Source: Datura wrightii
Lineage: Eukaryota > Streptophyta > Magnoliopsida > Solanales > Solanaceae
Direction of reading: 5' to 3'
Assembly: GCA_035772735.1 (NCBI GenBank)
Contig: JASDFA010000002.1
Location: 34,926,501 to 34,990,500 of the forward strand
Length of the DNA stretch: 64,000 bases
Shown here: positions 22,570-32,221 of the stretch, piece after piece
Position numbering within the stretch: position 1 is the stretch's first letter
How the letters are laid out: each line of letters opens with the position of its first letter
Notes under the pieces: model-generated
Databases searched by the model: none
The model's input: the letters and a program-made list of their open reading frames with translations, nothing else
Told to the model about the DNA's origin: nothing
Made by a program: the position numbers and the translations under genes

Positions 22570-23760
22570 ATGGCAGATCAGTGGCACCCTACTACAGGCA
22601 GGAGATTGGATACAGCGGCGGGTGAAGGCACCAGCAGGATGCCTCACGTACAGCCAGATTTAGCCCGGTCTGAGGGCGATACGGAGGTGTCATCTCGACC
22701 CTCCCAGCAGTCTCCGCCTCGCCAGACACCATTTGAAGCAGCACCGCTTCCCACAGCTCCTGCACCTACTTCATCTGATCAGGAGCTACGTAGTGCGGTG
22801 GTTATGTTGACCCAGATGTAGCTACTCAGCGTCAGCCAGTACCACCTACAATAGCAGAATCTCTAGGTGGGCTAGGTAGTTCCAGGGTTAGAGAATTCTT
22901 GGCATTGGGACCCCGACTGTTCACTAGGTCAGATCAGGCAGAGGACCCCCAAGATTTCCTAGATCAGATGTAGAGAATTTTCCGAGTTATGCATGTGACC
23001 CCTACAGAATCAGTTGAGCTGGCAGTGTTTCGGTTGCGGGACATAGCTGTATTATGGTACGAGAGTTGGGAAAGGTCTCGAGGGAGAGATGTTGCCCCTC
23101 CGACCTGGTCCAGCTTCTCGGAGGCCTTCCTGGACCACTACTTACCTCGAGAGGTCAGATAGGCCCGGATGGACCAGTTCTTACACTTAGAGTAGCGGGC
23201 CAGGAGCGTCCGTGAGTATTCTTTACAGTTCGACTCCTTAGCCCGCTATGCTCCAGCATTTGTGGACACCATGTCGTCTAGAGTCCATCGCTTTATTATG
23301 GGCCTGAATTCAGATTACATAGAGACGTGCATGATGGCTACCTCGAGAGAGGACATGGACATAGCCAGGGTACAAGCCTTCGCACAGACAATTGAGGGCC
23401 TGAGACAGTGGCAGCGGGGCGACAGGCAGGCGACTTCAGAGCAGCCCATAGAAATAGACCCGCTGAGATTCAGGGGGAAAACCCTAGGGGGCCGAGACCA
23501 CGGTTTTCAGATAGGCCACCCAGATCTTTACCTCTGGTACAGTAGCAGAGAGGCAGATTTGTTCGCCGGAGTCAGTCAGAGTCCGGTAGCAGTTTACAGA
23601 CAGTAGCATCACCTCAGCAGCGGAGGGAAGAACATAGTAGATTTGCACCTACCCCTTGTCCTATATGCCACCGACCCCATTATGGAGCCTGCATGCAAGG
23701 CTTCTCAAGGTGCTATCACTGCGGATAGGAAGGGCACTTAATGAGAGATTGTCCGGCCAG
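22570..23760 (+). pseudogene. E4 gag, main part
   Basis: Particle protein. The ATG at 22570 (MADQWHPTTGRRL) follows a 200-base leader. A Pro/Ser-rich N-terminus precedes the Gag domain (VELAVFRLRDIAVLWYESWERS, SFSEAFLDHYLPREVR, SLQFDSLARYAPAFVDTMSSRVHRFIMGL). Two zinc knuckles end it: CPICHRPHYGAC and CYHCG*EGHLMRDC, the second with a TAG in place of a residue. TAG also occurs near 22819, 22971, 23159 and 23193, several at positions where CAG is expected. E5 sits between 23765 and 33652, directly after CPARG; the frame resumes there in register (QGSRDSLDR) once E5 and one AGGAC are removed. Confidence 0.87.
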
Positions 23761-23765
23761 AGGAC
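23761..23765. repeat. E5 target site duplication, left (AGGAC)
   Basis: AGGAC before the E5 LTR; repeated at 33652-33656. Confidence 0.92.
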
Positions 23766-25193
23766 TGATCTCGGGCAGATTTATATGCCCAAGTGATACT
23801 CAAACGTATCTTTTTCGCCTTGTTTGTTGTGCAATATGTATATATTCTCATGTAATTGGTAATAAAATGTGAATTTATACTAACCAACATGTAGCATTTG
23901 TTTTGCAGGAAAATATGATTTTTAGCAGCTAAAATGCATGTTGGAATATTATCGGAGTTGGACTTGGATGCGAGCATGGAAAAGACATTGGAATGCGCAA
24001 AGTAAAGGGACTCCGTGATGGAGCCGTGCCACGCTACCATCGCGGAGGCACACTGCCTGGAGGATGATTTTATTGGCAAATTCCAGTGAAGCCTCGCGAT
24101 AGCTCCGTGGCATGGAGATAGGCCTCCGCGTTGGCCTCCGTGCCACGTTGGGGCTATATTCCCGGACCCTAGAATTCCAGTAAGGGTCCGCGTCCACGCC
24201 GTGTTACGGAGGCAGTGCTCCGCGTTGACCTCCGTGACACGTTGCTTGTTATTCCGGGAAAAATTCCCACTAGTATAAATAGAACACTTAGCTTATTTTT
24301 AATTAATTCAGACTTGGTGGAGCAAGGACGTGGGTTAGAAGCAGTTGAGGGACGAAAAAGCTAAGGGATTTCTTCTCTTCCTTTCTTCTTTCAATCAATT
24401 GTATGTATGATTTACACTTGTTTTAGGATGATTAATCCACAAATGAGTGGCTAATTCTCTTCCTAGCTGAGGTTTTGAATAATGGTGATGAATTTTGATT
24501 GTTAATTATATGGTTTTCTTCTTCTTCTTCCATGTTGTTCTGTTAATTCTTGTTTCTACTGCATTAGTGTGTGGCCGACATTATTGTACATCTAAAAAGT
24601 CCAAGTTCACTCGAGAGAGAAAGAAATTGGAAAGTTGTGAATTAATAGGGTATTGTTCTTAACTTGATTTGGGAAAATTGGGTTTTGATGTGCTTTCCTA
24701 ATAGAAATATACTTGAAAGCCGTATTAGTCAATTTAGGAACCGGAATTGTAGTGCTAGGTCATAAATTGCATTTGATCACAGAAATGTAGACGAATGGTT
24801 TATGATTCTAAAGTGAAATTAAATACGAGAGTTTTAATTTCTAGGCTAATGTTCTTGGCTAGCAACATGAAGAAAAGATTAACCAAATTGTGATTATCGT
24901 CAAATTCATTGCTTGTTCTTAACCTTGGCATGCTCATATCCATAGTTTCAATTCACAGTAAATAATTGTTAATAGTTTTAGTATATATAATTTATAAACA
25001 AAAACTTATTTAACTGTTGGTTACGTTGTTGTTAGCATAATTAGAAGTAAGATAAGAATATAGTGTACATAGGCAATTTTACTTATCCAGAGTCTCCTTG
25101 GATCGATACTTCGCTTACTTAGCCACTTTATTACTTGTTTGACTACGTGCACTTGCGTGTAGTTATATACCCATATAACAAAAAGACCGAACA
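23766..25193 (+). repeat. E5 5' LTR (1428 bp)
   Basis: TGATCTCGGGCAG to GACCGAACA. U3 carries two units of the type CTCCGCGTTGRCCTCCGTGMCACGTTG (about 24096-24150 and 24190-24243), with a TATA box at 24274. A hairpin (one mismatch) lies at 23770-23793. Confidence 0.95.
24274..24281 (+). promoter_or_regulatory. TATA box in E5 5' LTR
   Basis: TATAAATA, as in E1. The 3' LTR has TAAAAATA at the same place (32732-32739), so only the 5' copy keeps the consensus. Confidence 0.7.
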
Positions 25194-25200
25194 AGTTTTT

Positions 25201-25218
25201 TGGCGCCGTTGCCGGGGA
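25201..25218 (+). other. E5 primer binding site (tRNA-Asp)
   Basis: TGGCGCCGTTGCCGGGGA, seven bases after the LTR. This is the classical Athila/Tat site. Confidence 0.93.
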
Positions 25219-25356
25219 GCTTAGGCAATTGGTGAAATTGTGATAAGTGTAAATTTACTGTATTGTTGTTTTATTTTCTTAAGTGTTGACAACTTGGTCT
25301 TAGCCTGTATTTTGCAGACTTGATTTCGGTGAACACTGGCAAGGGACAAAGAGCTG

Positions 25357-26772
25357 GTGGAATCTTACTTAGATCCTGAACGTGAATTTCACAGTCAACA
25401 TAGAGAAGCTCTACAAAAGAAGCTGCGGTTGCTTAGACAGTCTATTATGGAGCAACAACATCCACCGGTTGTTAGGGCAGTGTTAGTGCCCGATGAAGCA
25501 GCAGCAAGGCCGTTTAGCGAGGTGGCAATCCCACATGCCAACAATGTACATTCTAGTATCCGCAAACTAGAGCCTGGAGGGAGGTTTGAATTAAAGCAGA
25601 ACATGGTGCAACTTTTGCACACAAGCGGGCAATTTACCGGTCTCCCTCATGAAGACCCACAACAACATCTCCAGAATTTTTTGGAGATAAGTGACACTTA
25701 TATACCCGCTGGAGTGTCACCTGATTATGTTCGGCTCACCTTTTTTCCATTTTCCTTACTTGGTGAAGCCAAGAGGTGGTTAAAAGCTGAACCACCAAAT
25801 TTTATATCAACGTGGGATGATCTAGCACGGAAGTTTTTGATCAGATTTTTCCCTTCTGGTAAAACAGCCAGACTTAGAAGTCAAATTCTAAGTTTTAAAC
25901 AGAGGGAGGGAGAAAATCTATATCAAGCCTGGGAAAGATTTAAATCCATGTTCCGGGACTGTCCTCATAATCATCAGTCCAATGAGGTGTTGGTACACAC
26001 ATTTATTGAGGGTTTGGAACCCCATACTAAAATTTTGTTAGACTCAGCAGCTGGAGGGCAAGCGCTGGAAAAGACTTATGAGGAGCTGTACACTTTGCTC
26101 AACTGAATTTCACAGGGAAATCCAGAATGGAATGCAGATTCATCAAGAAGTGGAGCAAGGAAAGCAGCAGGAGTGCTTGAAGTGGATGGATTTACAGCTA
26201 TCGCTGCATAGATAGCTGCCTTGCAGAATCAGTTGAATAATCACTTCAGCAATATGAACTTCAACCAGCCTTCAGCTTCAGTCAATGCGGTCCAGCAAAT
26301 GTGGTGTGAAGTGTGTGGTAGTAGTGAGCACTCAGCTGAGTGCTGTGTTGCAAATCCTGATTCTGTTAACTTTGTTGGCAATGCACAGAGAAATCAGCAG
26401 CAGTTTGGTAGTGGCTACAACTCAAATTGGAGGAACCATCCAAATTTTTCGTGGGGTAGCAACAACCAACAAGGCCAAGGTTCTGGTCTGGGTATGCATA
26501 GAAATCAAGGAGGGCAACAGAACTATCAAGCTCATTTCAGAAATCACAATGCCCCTCCTCCACCACCATCACCTACCATTGAGGAGATGTTCAAAACCAT
26601 GATCGCTAATCAGGCACAATTGCAGGCTGACTATGTTAAATTGGCAGCCGAAGTGAAGAATAATCAGTTAGCGACCAAGGCTCTTGAATATCAGTTTGGG
26701 CAATTTGCTAGTGCCCAAAATACAAGACCCAGAGGAGGATTGCCTAGCGACACGGATCGTAATCCGAAGTAG
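25357..26772 (+). pseudogene. E5 gag, with internal stops
   Basis: Particle protein nearly the same as E1 Gag. The first 249 codons are open and hold the Gag domain (GEAKRWLKAEPPNFISTW ... RDCPHNHQ). A TGA at 26104-26106 replaces the CGA of E1, and a TAG at 26209-26211 replaces CAG. The frame then stays open to the TAG at 26770-26772, which E1 shares. The CCHC knuckle CEVCGSSEHSAECC lies near 26311-26352. Translation start is unclear: an in-frame TGA lies at 25330-25332, the first in-frame ATG is 25447 (residue 31 of the stretch), and CTG or GTG codons lie between. Confidence 0.9.
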
Positions 26773-27729
26773 GTAAATGCAGTGACCACGAGGAGTGGTT
26801 TACAGTTGAAGGAGGTGGAACCGAAAAGACCGCCTCAAAAGTCAGGAGCAGCAGAAGTTGAGGAGGAACAAAGTTCTGATAGGGGGAAGACTAAAGAAGC
26901 AGAAGCAGAAAGACCTCCACCCCCGTTGCCTCAACGACTCAAGAAACACAAGGAGGAGGCGTGTTTCAAGAAATTTATGGAGGTGCTTAAATAGGTACAT
27001 GTTAATTTACCTCTTGTTGATGTCTTGCAGGGAGTGCCCAAATATGTGAAATATATTAAAGACATCGTGGCAAACAAAAGTCGTTTGACTGAGTATGCGA
27101 CGGTGGCTTTGACGGAGGAATGCACTTCCCGGATTCAAAACAGACTGCCCACGAAGCTAAAAGACCCTGGAAGTTTTACTATCCAGCTTACTATTGGGCA
27201 GAGTATCCAAGCTCGTGGATTATGTGACTTGGGGGCGAGCATAAATCTGATGCCATCTTCGGTATTCAGAAAGTTAGGTCTGGGGAGTCCTAGACCTACA
27301 ACTGTAATCTTGCAATTAGCAGACAGATCCTTAGCTAAGCCGGATGGCATTGTTGAGGATGTTCTAGTGCAAGTGGGCTCCCTTATTTTTCCGGTCGATT
27401 TTATTGTTCTGGATTTTGAACCAGACGTTGAAGTCCCATTTATTTTGGGACGACCCTTTTTGGCAACCGGAAAAGCATTAATTGACGTAGCTGTGGGTTA
27501 ACTTACAATGCGAGCACATGACAAGGTCGAAGTGTTCGATGTGTACAAAGCACCTAAGCTCCCGACGGTGAATGAAGATCTCTCAGTGATCAATGTGATT
27601 GATCATGGGAACGCTAATCGAATAAATGATTCCCGAGAGTTCATAGGAAAGCCACCTGATAAGGTTGAGAACTACTGGGGGGAGGACAGCGATCGTGACA
27701 AATCGTCCATCACCCTAGTAGATAATTGA
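26773..27729 (+). pseudogene. E5 protease region, truncated before RT
   Basis: Gag-processing protease. It begins VNAVTTRSGLQL, then PPPPLPQRLKKHK, a TAG at 26992-26994 (CAG in E1), VNLPLVDVLQGVPKYVKYIKD, the active site DLGASINLMPSSVF (Asp codon at 27226) and ILGRPFLATGKALIDVA. A TAA at 27499-27501 (AAA in E1) precedes the last part. The frame ends with SSITLVDN and a TGA at 27727-27729. E1 instead runs on into RT. The replaced C-terminus together with the hairpin pair 10 bases later mark where pol is missing. Confidence 0.87.
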
Positions 27730-27739
27730 GCATAAAGGG

Positions 27740-27787
27740 CGTCGAGCCGCGACGGTAAACCAGGCGCTGCACGGGAGGCAACCCGTG
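27740..27787 (+). other. Hairpin pair module, E5
   Basis: Hairpin 1 (27740-27754): stem CGTCG/CGACG, loop AGCCG. Hairpin 2 (27770-27787): stem CACGGG/CCCGTG, loop AGGCAA. The spacer contains GGCGCT. Stem bases differ from E2 and E7 but pairing is kept, and loops are conserved. Confidence 0.7.
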
Positions 27788-28033
27788 AAAAATATTTTCT
27801 TTCTTTTTTTTTAGTGTAAATAATTTTTATTTTTATTTTTCTTTTCTTGATTTGGTATAAATTTTTCGTTTTTAGTTAATACTTTTCATTTTAGTTAGGG
27901 AAATCTATTAATCTAACCAATTTTGTTTAGTGAGGTGATTTTCAGGTATAACGGAGAAAAATATGCATGGACTTGGGAAGAATAAGGCAAGGTATGAAAA
28001 AAATAATTAAAATGAAGAGACAGTGCACTGGGG

Positions 28034-28182
28034 CGTTGGCTCCGTATCACGGAGGAAGGGCTCCGCGTTACCCTCCGTGACACGTTGAAGGTAAAATCCG
28101 GATTTTTAAAATTTCCAGTAAGCCAACGCATTGGTTCCGTGTCATGGAGGAGGGGCTCCGCGTTACCCTCCGTGACACGTTG
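28034..28182 (+). promoter_or_regulatory. U3-like tandem repeat upstream of E5 accessory gene
   Basis: Two 54-base units (28034-28087 and 28129-28182, period 95) end in CTCCGCGTTACCCTCCGTG plus ACACGTTG. The 5' LTR has two such units at about the same spacing (near 24096 and 24190), separated by a related linker with CCGGA and TTCCAGTAAG. This is an internal, diverged copy of the LTR U3 repeats, about 0.9 kb before the accessory ATG. A promoter role is inferred. Confidence 0.6.
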
Positions 28183-29085
28183 CCTTATATTTGGTGCCGG
28201 GTCACACCGGGTTGCCGGATGACCCGCGTGTTTTTCTTTAAATTAACCCCGATTTTCTTGCCCTTTCTCCCCATTTCTTTTCCTCTCCGCGACCAAACAC
28301 CCAAACCCCCCTCCCCAATCAACGTGCCACGCCACTAAGCAAAGAAATCATCAAGTTTCTTCGGTTCTTCAACGTAAAGGTGTGTTTTCCTTGTTTCTCT
28401 CTAAGTTTTGGCGATTTTAGTCGAATTTGGGCAGGTGAGGTGAGATATATCATCCTAAGTAGCAATTGAGCATGAAATTGAATTATTTGTGATTGATGAA
28501 TGTTCAGAATGTTGTTATTAGCGTTTGAACTTGTCGACTACGTGAATAATTCAAAATTGATTGTAAAATTGAATTCTAGGGCTTAGGTTGTTGAAATTGA
28601 CTTGGGTAATTTGATAATTCGGTGAATTAGATGCCGGGGTGTGTTTGGGAATTGAGATTAGTCGGTGTAAATATTGTTTGAATGTAAAAGACGACGAATT
28701 TTCGAATTTTTGGGGAAAATGTGGAAATTGTGCAAATTGGTTTGATTATTTGGATTTGTATGTATATATAGAACTTTTGTCGTTGTTTTTATTTGTTGTT
28801 TTTGTTGCTTAGTGCGATGGTTAAATTTTTAGCGATAGTAGGATTGGGATTAGCTGTATGAAGTCTGAGTAGTACGCTAAGCGTTATGCTGTCGAAATTT
28901 TTGTGAACGCACTAAGCATAAATTGTATAGTTGATTGTTTTGGTGTAAATTGAGTTATCCTTGCCATAGTTTGTAAAAGTAGCTAAGGACTAAGTGTGGG
29001 GTAAACGTTGTGTAACCCGACCTTAGCCGAAGTTAACATGTATTTAGCTTAACGTTGTGCTTGTTTATGTATATTGACAGGTACA
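28183..29085 (+). other. Leader-like region of E5 accessory gene, possible intron
   Basis: The pyrimidine-rich stretch 28240-28330 resembles a 5' untranslated leader. A donor-like AAAG|GTGTG lies near 28378 and an acceptor-like TTGACAG|GTACAATG at 29080, so a leader intron of about 700 bases is possible. A purine-tract-like AAGTGTGGGGT lies at 28992. No ORF is supported. Confidence 0.4.
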
Positions 29086-30306
29086 ATGGCGAGTAGGCAG
29101 GATAAGGGCAAAGGTGCTTCTACTTCTGGCACCGGGAGGAAAAGAATGAGAATGGGTACCGCAGTCCCAGCTGCACCAGCTGTTCCGCGCGGCCAACGCC
29201 GCCAATACGGAACAAGGTGGGTAACCGAGGAAGGGAAGAAGTGGTATGCTAAGCATAAGGAAAGCAAGTACTTCCCGGAGGAACATATTGCACGGGAACC
29301 ACTAGCACAGGAGTTCCCCCGTATTGTGCAGAGGATTGAAGCAGCTGGGCTCAGCTTTATATTTCAGGAGCCCAAGGAGTGCAACCTACATTTGGTCCGG
29401 GAGTTCTACGCAAATTGGAACCCGGCCATCAGAAGCCACACAATAAAAATCAGAGGGCAGATTGTCACTCTAGAACCCCAGCAATTTAATGCCATCGTTG
29501 GAGCGCGGGACACAGACGCTCACGTTCTCCGCCAGCTAAACATCACCCCACCGTACGCCGACATATGACGTACGTTGTGTGGGGCTCGATCCACAGCCCG
29601 ATGGAGTAGACATAAGGAGAGGGGTTACCACCAGACTCTGCCTTATTCGCAGATGAACAGGGAGGCCAGAATATGGCTGAAAATTGTATGTTCTTGCTTG
29701 ATCCCAGGAGTTCACATGACGGATGTGACTCGGGACCGTGTCTGCTTGGTGTATGCCCTTATGAAAGGGCTAGAGATTAATGTTGGGGCGGTCATTATAT
29801 CCGCCATGAAGAGAGCCAGACTACACCAGGGCCACAGATACGGGTTCGGCGGACTCATCACCACCTTCCTCCGAGGCCTCGATGTCGAGGAAGAGGCTTT
29901 GGATTACATCCCGCAGTTGGAGCGGAGGGCGCTCGATGTGACAAAAATTAAAGCCCCCGACACCACACACGGGCCAGTGCTGACTTTGGGCGAGCGACAT
30001 GCTCGTGACGATCAGTACATGGCACGTATGTTTGGCATGCAGATGCTTCAGCTACGGATTGGTGGGAGACCAGCCACCGAGGAAGAGTTATGGCAGTTGG
30101 AGCTGGATTATCCATTTGGCGAGAACGCCAGAGCCTTATGCCGAGTGGGACCAGCCTTCGTTGAGCCTACTGATGACGATGTCCCCACTGACGAGGAGAC
30201 ACGTCGGGAGGACTCCGATGTGGAGTCCGATGACGACGATGGAGCTGACTCGGACATGGGCGATGAGGCAGCAACACCGGATGAAGAAGTCGAATATTTC
30301 GACTGA
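29086..30306 (+). pseudogene. E5 accessory gene: plant 'putative transposon protein'-like, one TGA
   Basis: A 406-codon ORF, open except for TGA at codon 161 (29566-29568), where CGA is the likely ancestor. The N-terminus is basic and low-complexity (DKGKGASTSGTGRKRMRMG). The middle has LVREFYANWNP (about 103-113), IKIRGQIVTLEPQQFNAIVG, REARIWLKIVCSCLIPGV, VTRDRVCLVYALMKGLEINVG and GFGGLITTFLRG. About 47 residues of acidic tail (DSDVESDDDDGADSD) end it. This arrangement recalls a domain found in many plant genomes and labelled putative plant transposon protein; no catalytic residues are known to me. It occupies the place of pol and is followed by the 3' region. The ATG context GGTACAATG is shared with E2. 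Function unknown; nuclear or chromatin binding is conceivable from the charged ends. Confidence 0.75.
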
Positions 30307-32203
30307 TCAGGGAGTTCCACCACCCGAAATTTTGTGATCTTAATTTTTTTGAACACTGGGGACAGTGTTCGATTTAAGTGTGGGGTGGGGAGTAGCTAGG
30401 TGCTGGGACATAGGCTAATTTGCTGTATGCTCTTTCCCGAGTTGTGCATGTATGTTTTTATGTTTCCCTATGGTTGTGAACTGATTTGTGTTGTATCTGT
30501 ATATATTTTTGTGGTTAATGATGTGTGTTATGAAAAGTTGTGGTTGCCAGTGTAAATATTTTGTAAATATTTTGTAAATATTTCTTTATTATCGAAATGA
30601 TCGATATTTTTCAAAATTTTTGCGAAAATATTTTGCACTTATCAAAATATTTTGTAAATAGTTTTCCATCGACATGCTCGATGTTTTGCAAAAATTTTTT
30701 CGATTTTATTTTGGGTTTCTCGGAGTTTGTTTTCGGTTCTTTTACCGAGAATAGTCCCATTGAACCGATGTCATAGTTAGTGACCGTTCCCTATGGGGGA
30801 TGGATGACGACCGTCTTAGGGGAAATGTAGTCGATAGGAGTAGGGTTTTTAATTTGTTTTCAGTTTTTTCTTTGGTGGATTGCATCACTGAACCTGTAGT
30901 TACTAAATGGTTGTGAAATTTTGGTTGCGTGTTGTAACTGATATTCAAAATGTAAAAGTGATTCGTTTGAAAGCATGCAATTTTGTAAATATGTTGAGTT
31001 ACCTAGGCTGTAGAATTCAATTCGGTGTTATTGAGGCTTAATTTCGAATTCATGTAATTGACTAATTAAAGAGTCTGTCAATGCATCTTGAATCGAGCAT
31101 GTGCATAAAGTGTGAAGTGAGGTATTATTATTCCATGCTATTGTGAAATGTCTAGAACTTGCCTGGTGTGTGTGCAAAACGAAATGGAGGTGTAGTGTTG
31201 GAAAGGATGTAGGCATTTCTTTGTTTAACCGAGAGTTTCTATTTTTTCTTGTCAAACGCTACCTTTTTATGCGACTGTATACCCTAGTCAGCCCGTTGAG
31301 CCTTTAGCCGATTATTTCTTTCTTTTGTCCAAAATTGTATAAACTAAGCTTTATTCCTTCTTTTCATTAGCCGTAAAGTCTATACAAAAATCTTAAGCGC
31401 TTAAGAAGAAAAGAAAATTCTATTCCCGAAGTGTCAAAGAGTGAGAAGAGTGGAAAGAAAAGAAAAGCAGAGTGAAGAAAGAAAAGAAGAGGTTGAAGAG
31501 GCACTTGGTATAATGAAATGATAATAAAGGTGCATGAAAACCCTTTGTTGTTGTGTCAAGTGTGTTTGAGGAAATGGGCCATACAAAAGTAAACAAGCAT
31601 GAATGGGATGATGAAAAAGAGAAAAAGAAGAACAATATCCAGGAGTCGATGGGAATGTGTTGAAAAGGCGCTTAAGGATGCTAGCGACTATTATGGACTA
31701 ATCCAATATATATACTAGTTCCATAGCCCCGTTACAACCCATTAAAGTCCTACGTGATCTTACATTGCATTTCTTTATATTAGTGGAGTAATACATTAAG
31801 GGCAAGCCTATGGGTCATGACATGATGCATGTGAATTCTTTTGGGAGAGAGAGTGAAATTAATTTCTACATGCCCTACTTGAATGTTTGTGTGCTGCATG
31901 AACATAAAGGGGAAGATTCTCTTGAGTTGTGAGGGCACATGCTTGATGAAAGATTGATTTTCGTGTCGGATATCTTGATTAGCTGATTTGCATGAGTTTG
32001 CCAAAATCGAGAGTCGATTCTTAAAGTCTAGGAAGTCTTGATGTATTAAAGTTCATTGCATTGTAAGGCCATGCATGTTTTCGTGATGATTTGCAAAAAT
32101 TGAATAATCGGGATGACCGTAGCATAAATTGTCGCACCATAGTGGCAAAGGTTGGGATGTAATTTGCATGAGTTGTGTAGGTGTTGTTCGAGGACGAACA
32201 AGG
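30307..32203 (+). other. E5 3' non-coding region
   Basis: No gene seen. An AT-rich part with repeated TTTTGTAAATATT (30555-30660) is followed by a purine-rich part (31390-31650). A purine-tract-like TTAAGTGTGGGGTGGGG lies at 30374-30390. The conserved 3' block lies at 31746-31816. Confidence 0.6.
31746..31816 (+). other. Conserved 3' block, E5 copy
   Basis: It begins AGTCCTACGTGATCTTACATT and ends TAAGGGCAAGCCTATGGGTC. By hand 51 of 70 bases match E7 without gaps over 31747-31816, and the two ends match E2. Confidence 0.55.
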
Positions 32204-32221
32204 ATTTAAGTGTGGGGTAAG
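32204..32221 (+). other. E5 polypurine tract
   Basis: ATTTAAGTGTGGGGTAAG lies directly before the 3' LTR, the Athila-type plus-strand primer region. Similar words occur at 28992 and 30374. Confidence 0.8.

Noticed and set aside
29049..29286. Minus-strand ORFs opposite the E5 accessory gene
   Set aside because: Antisense to a better supported ORF; no start or leader signals.
30108..30356. Minus-strand Ser-rich ORF
   Set aside because: Mirror image of the acidic Asp/Glu tail of the accessory protein.
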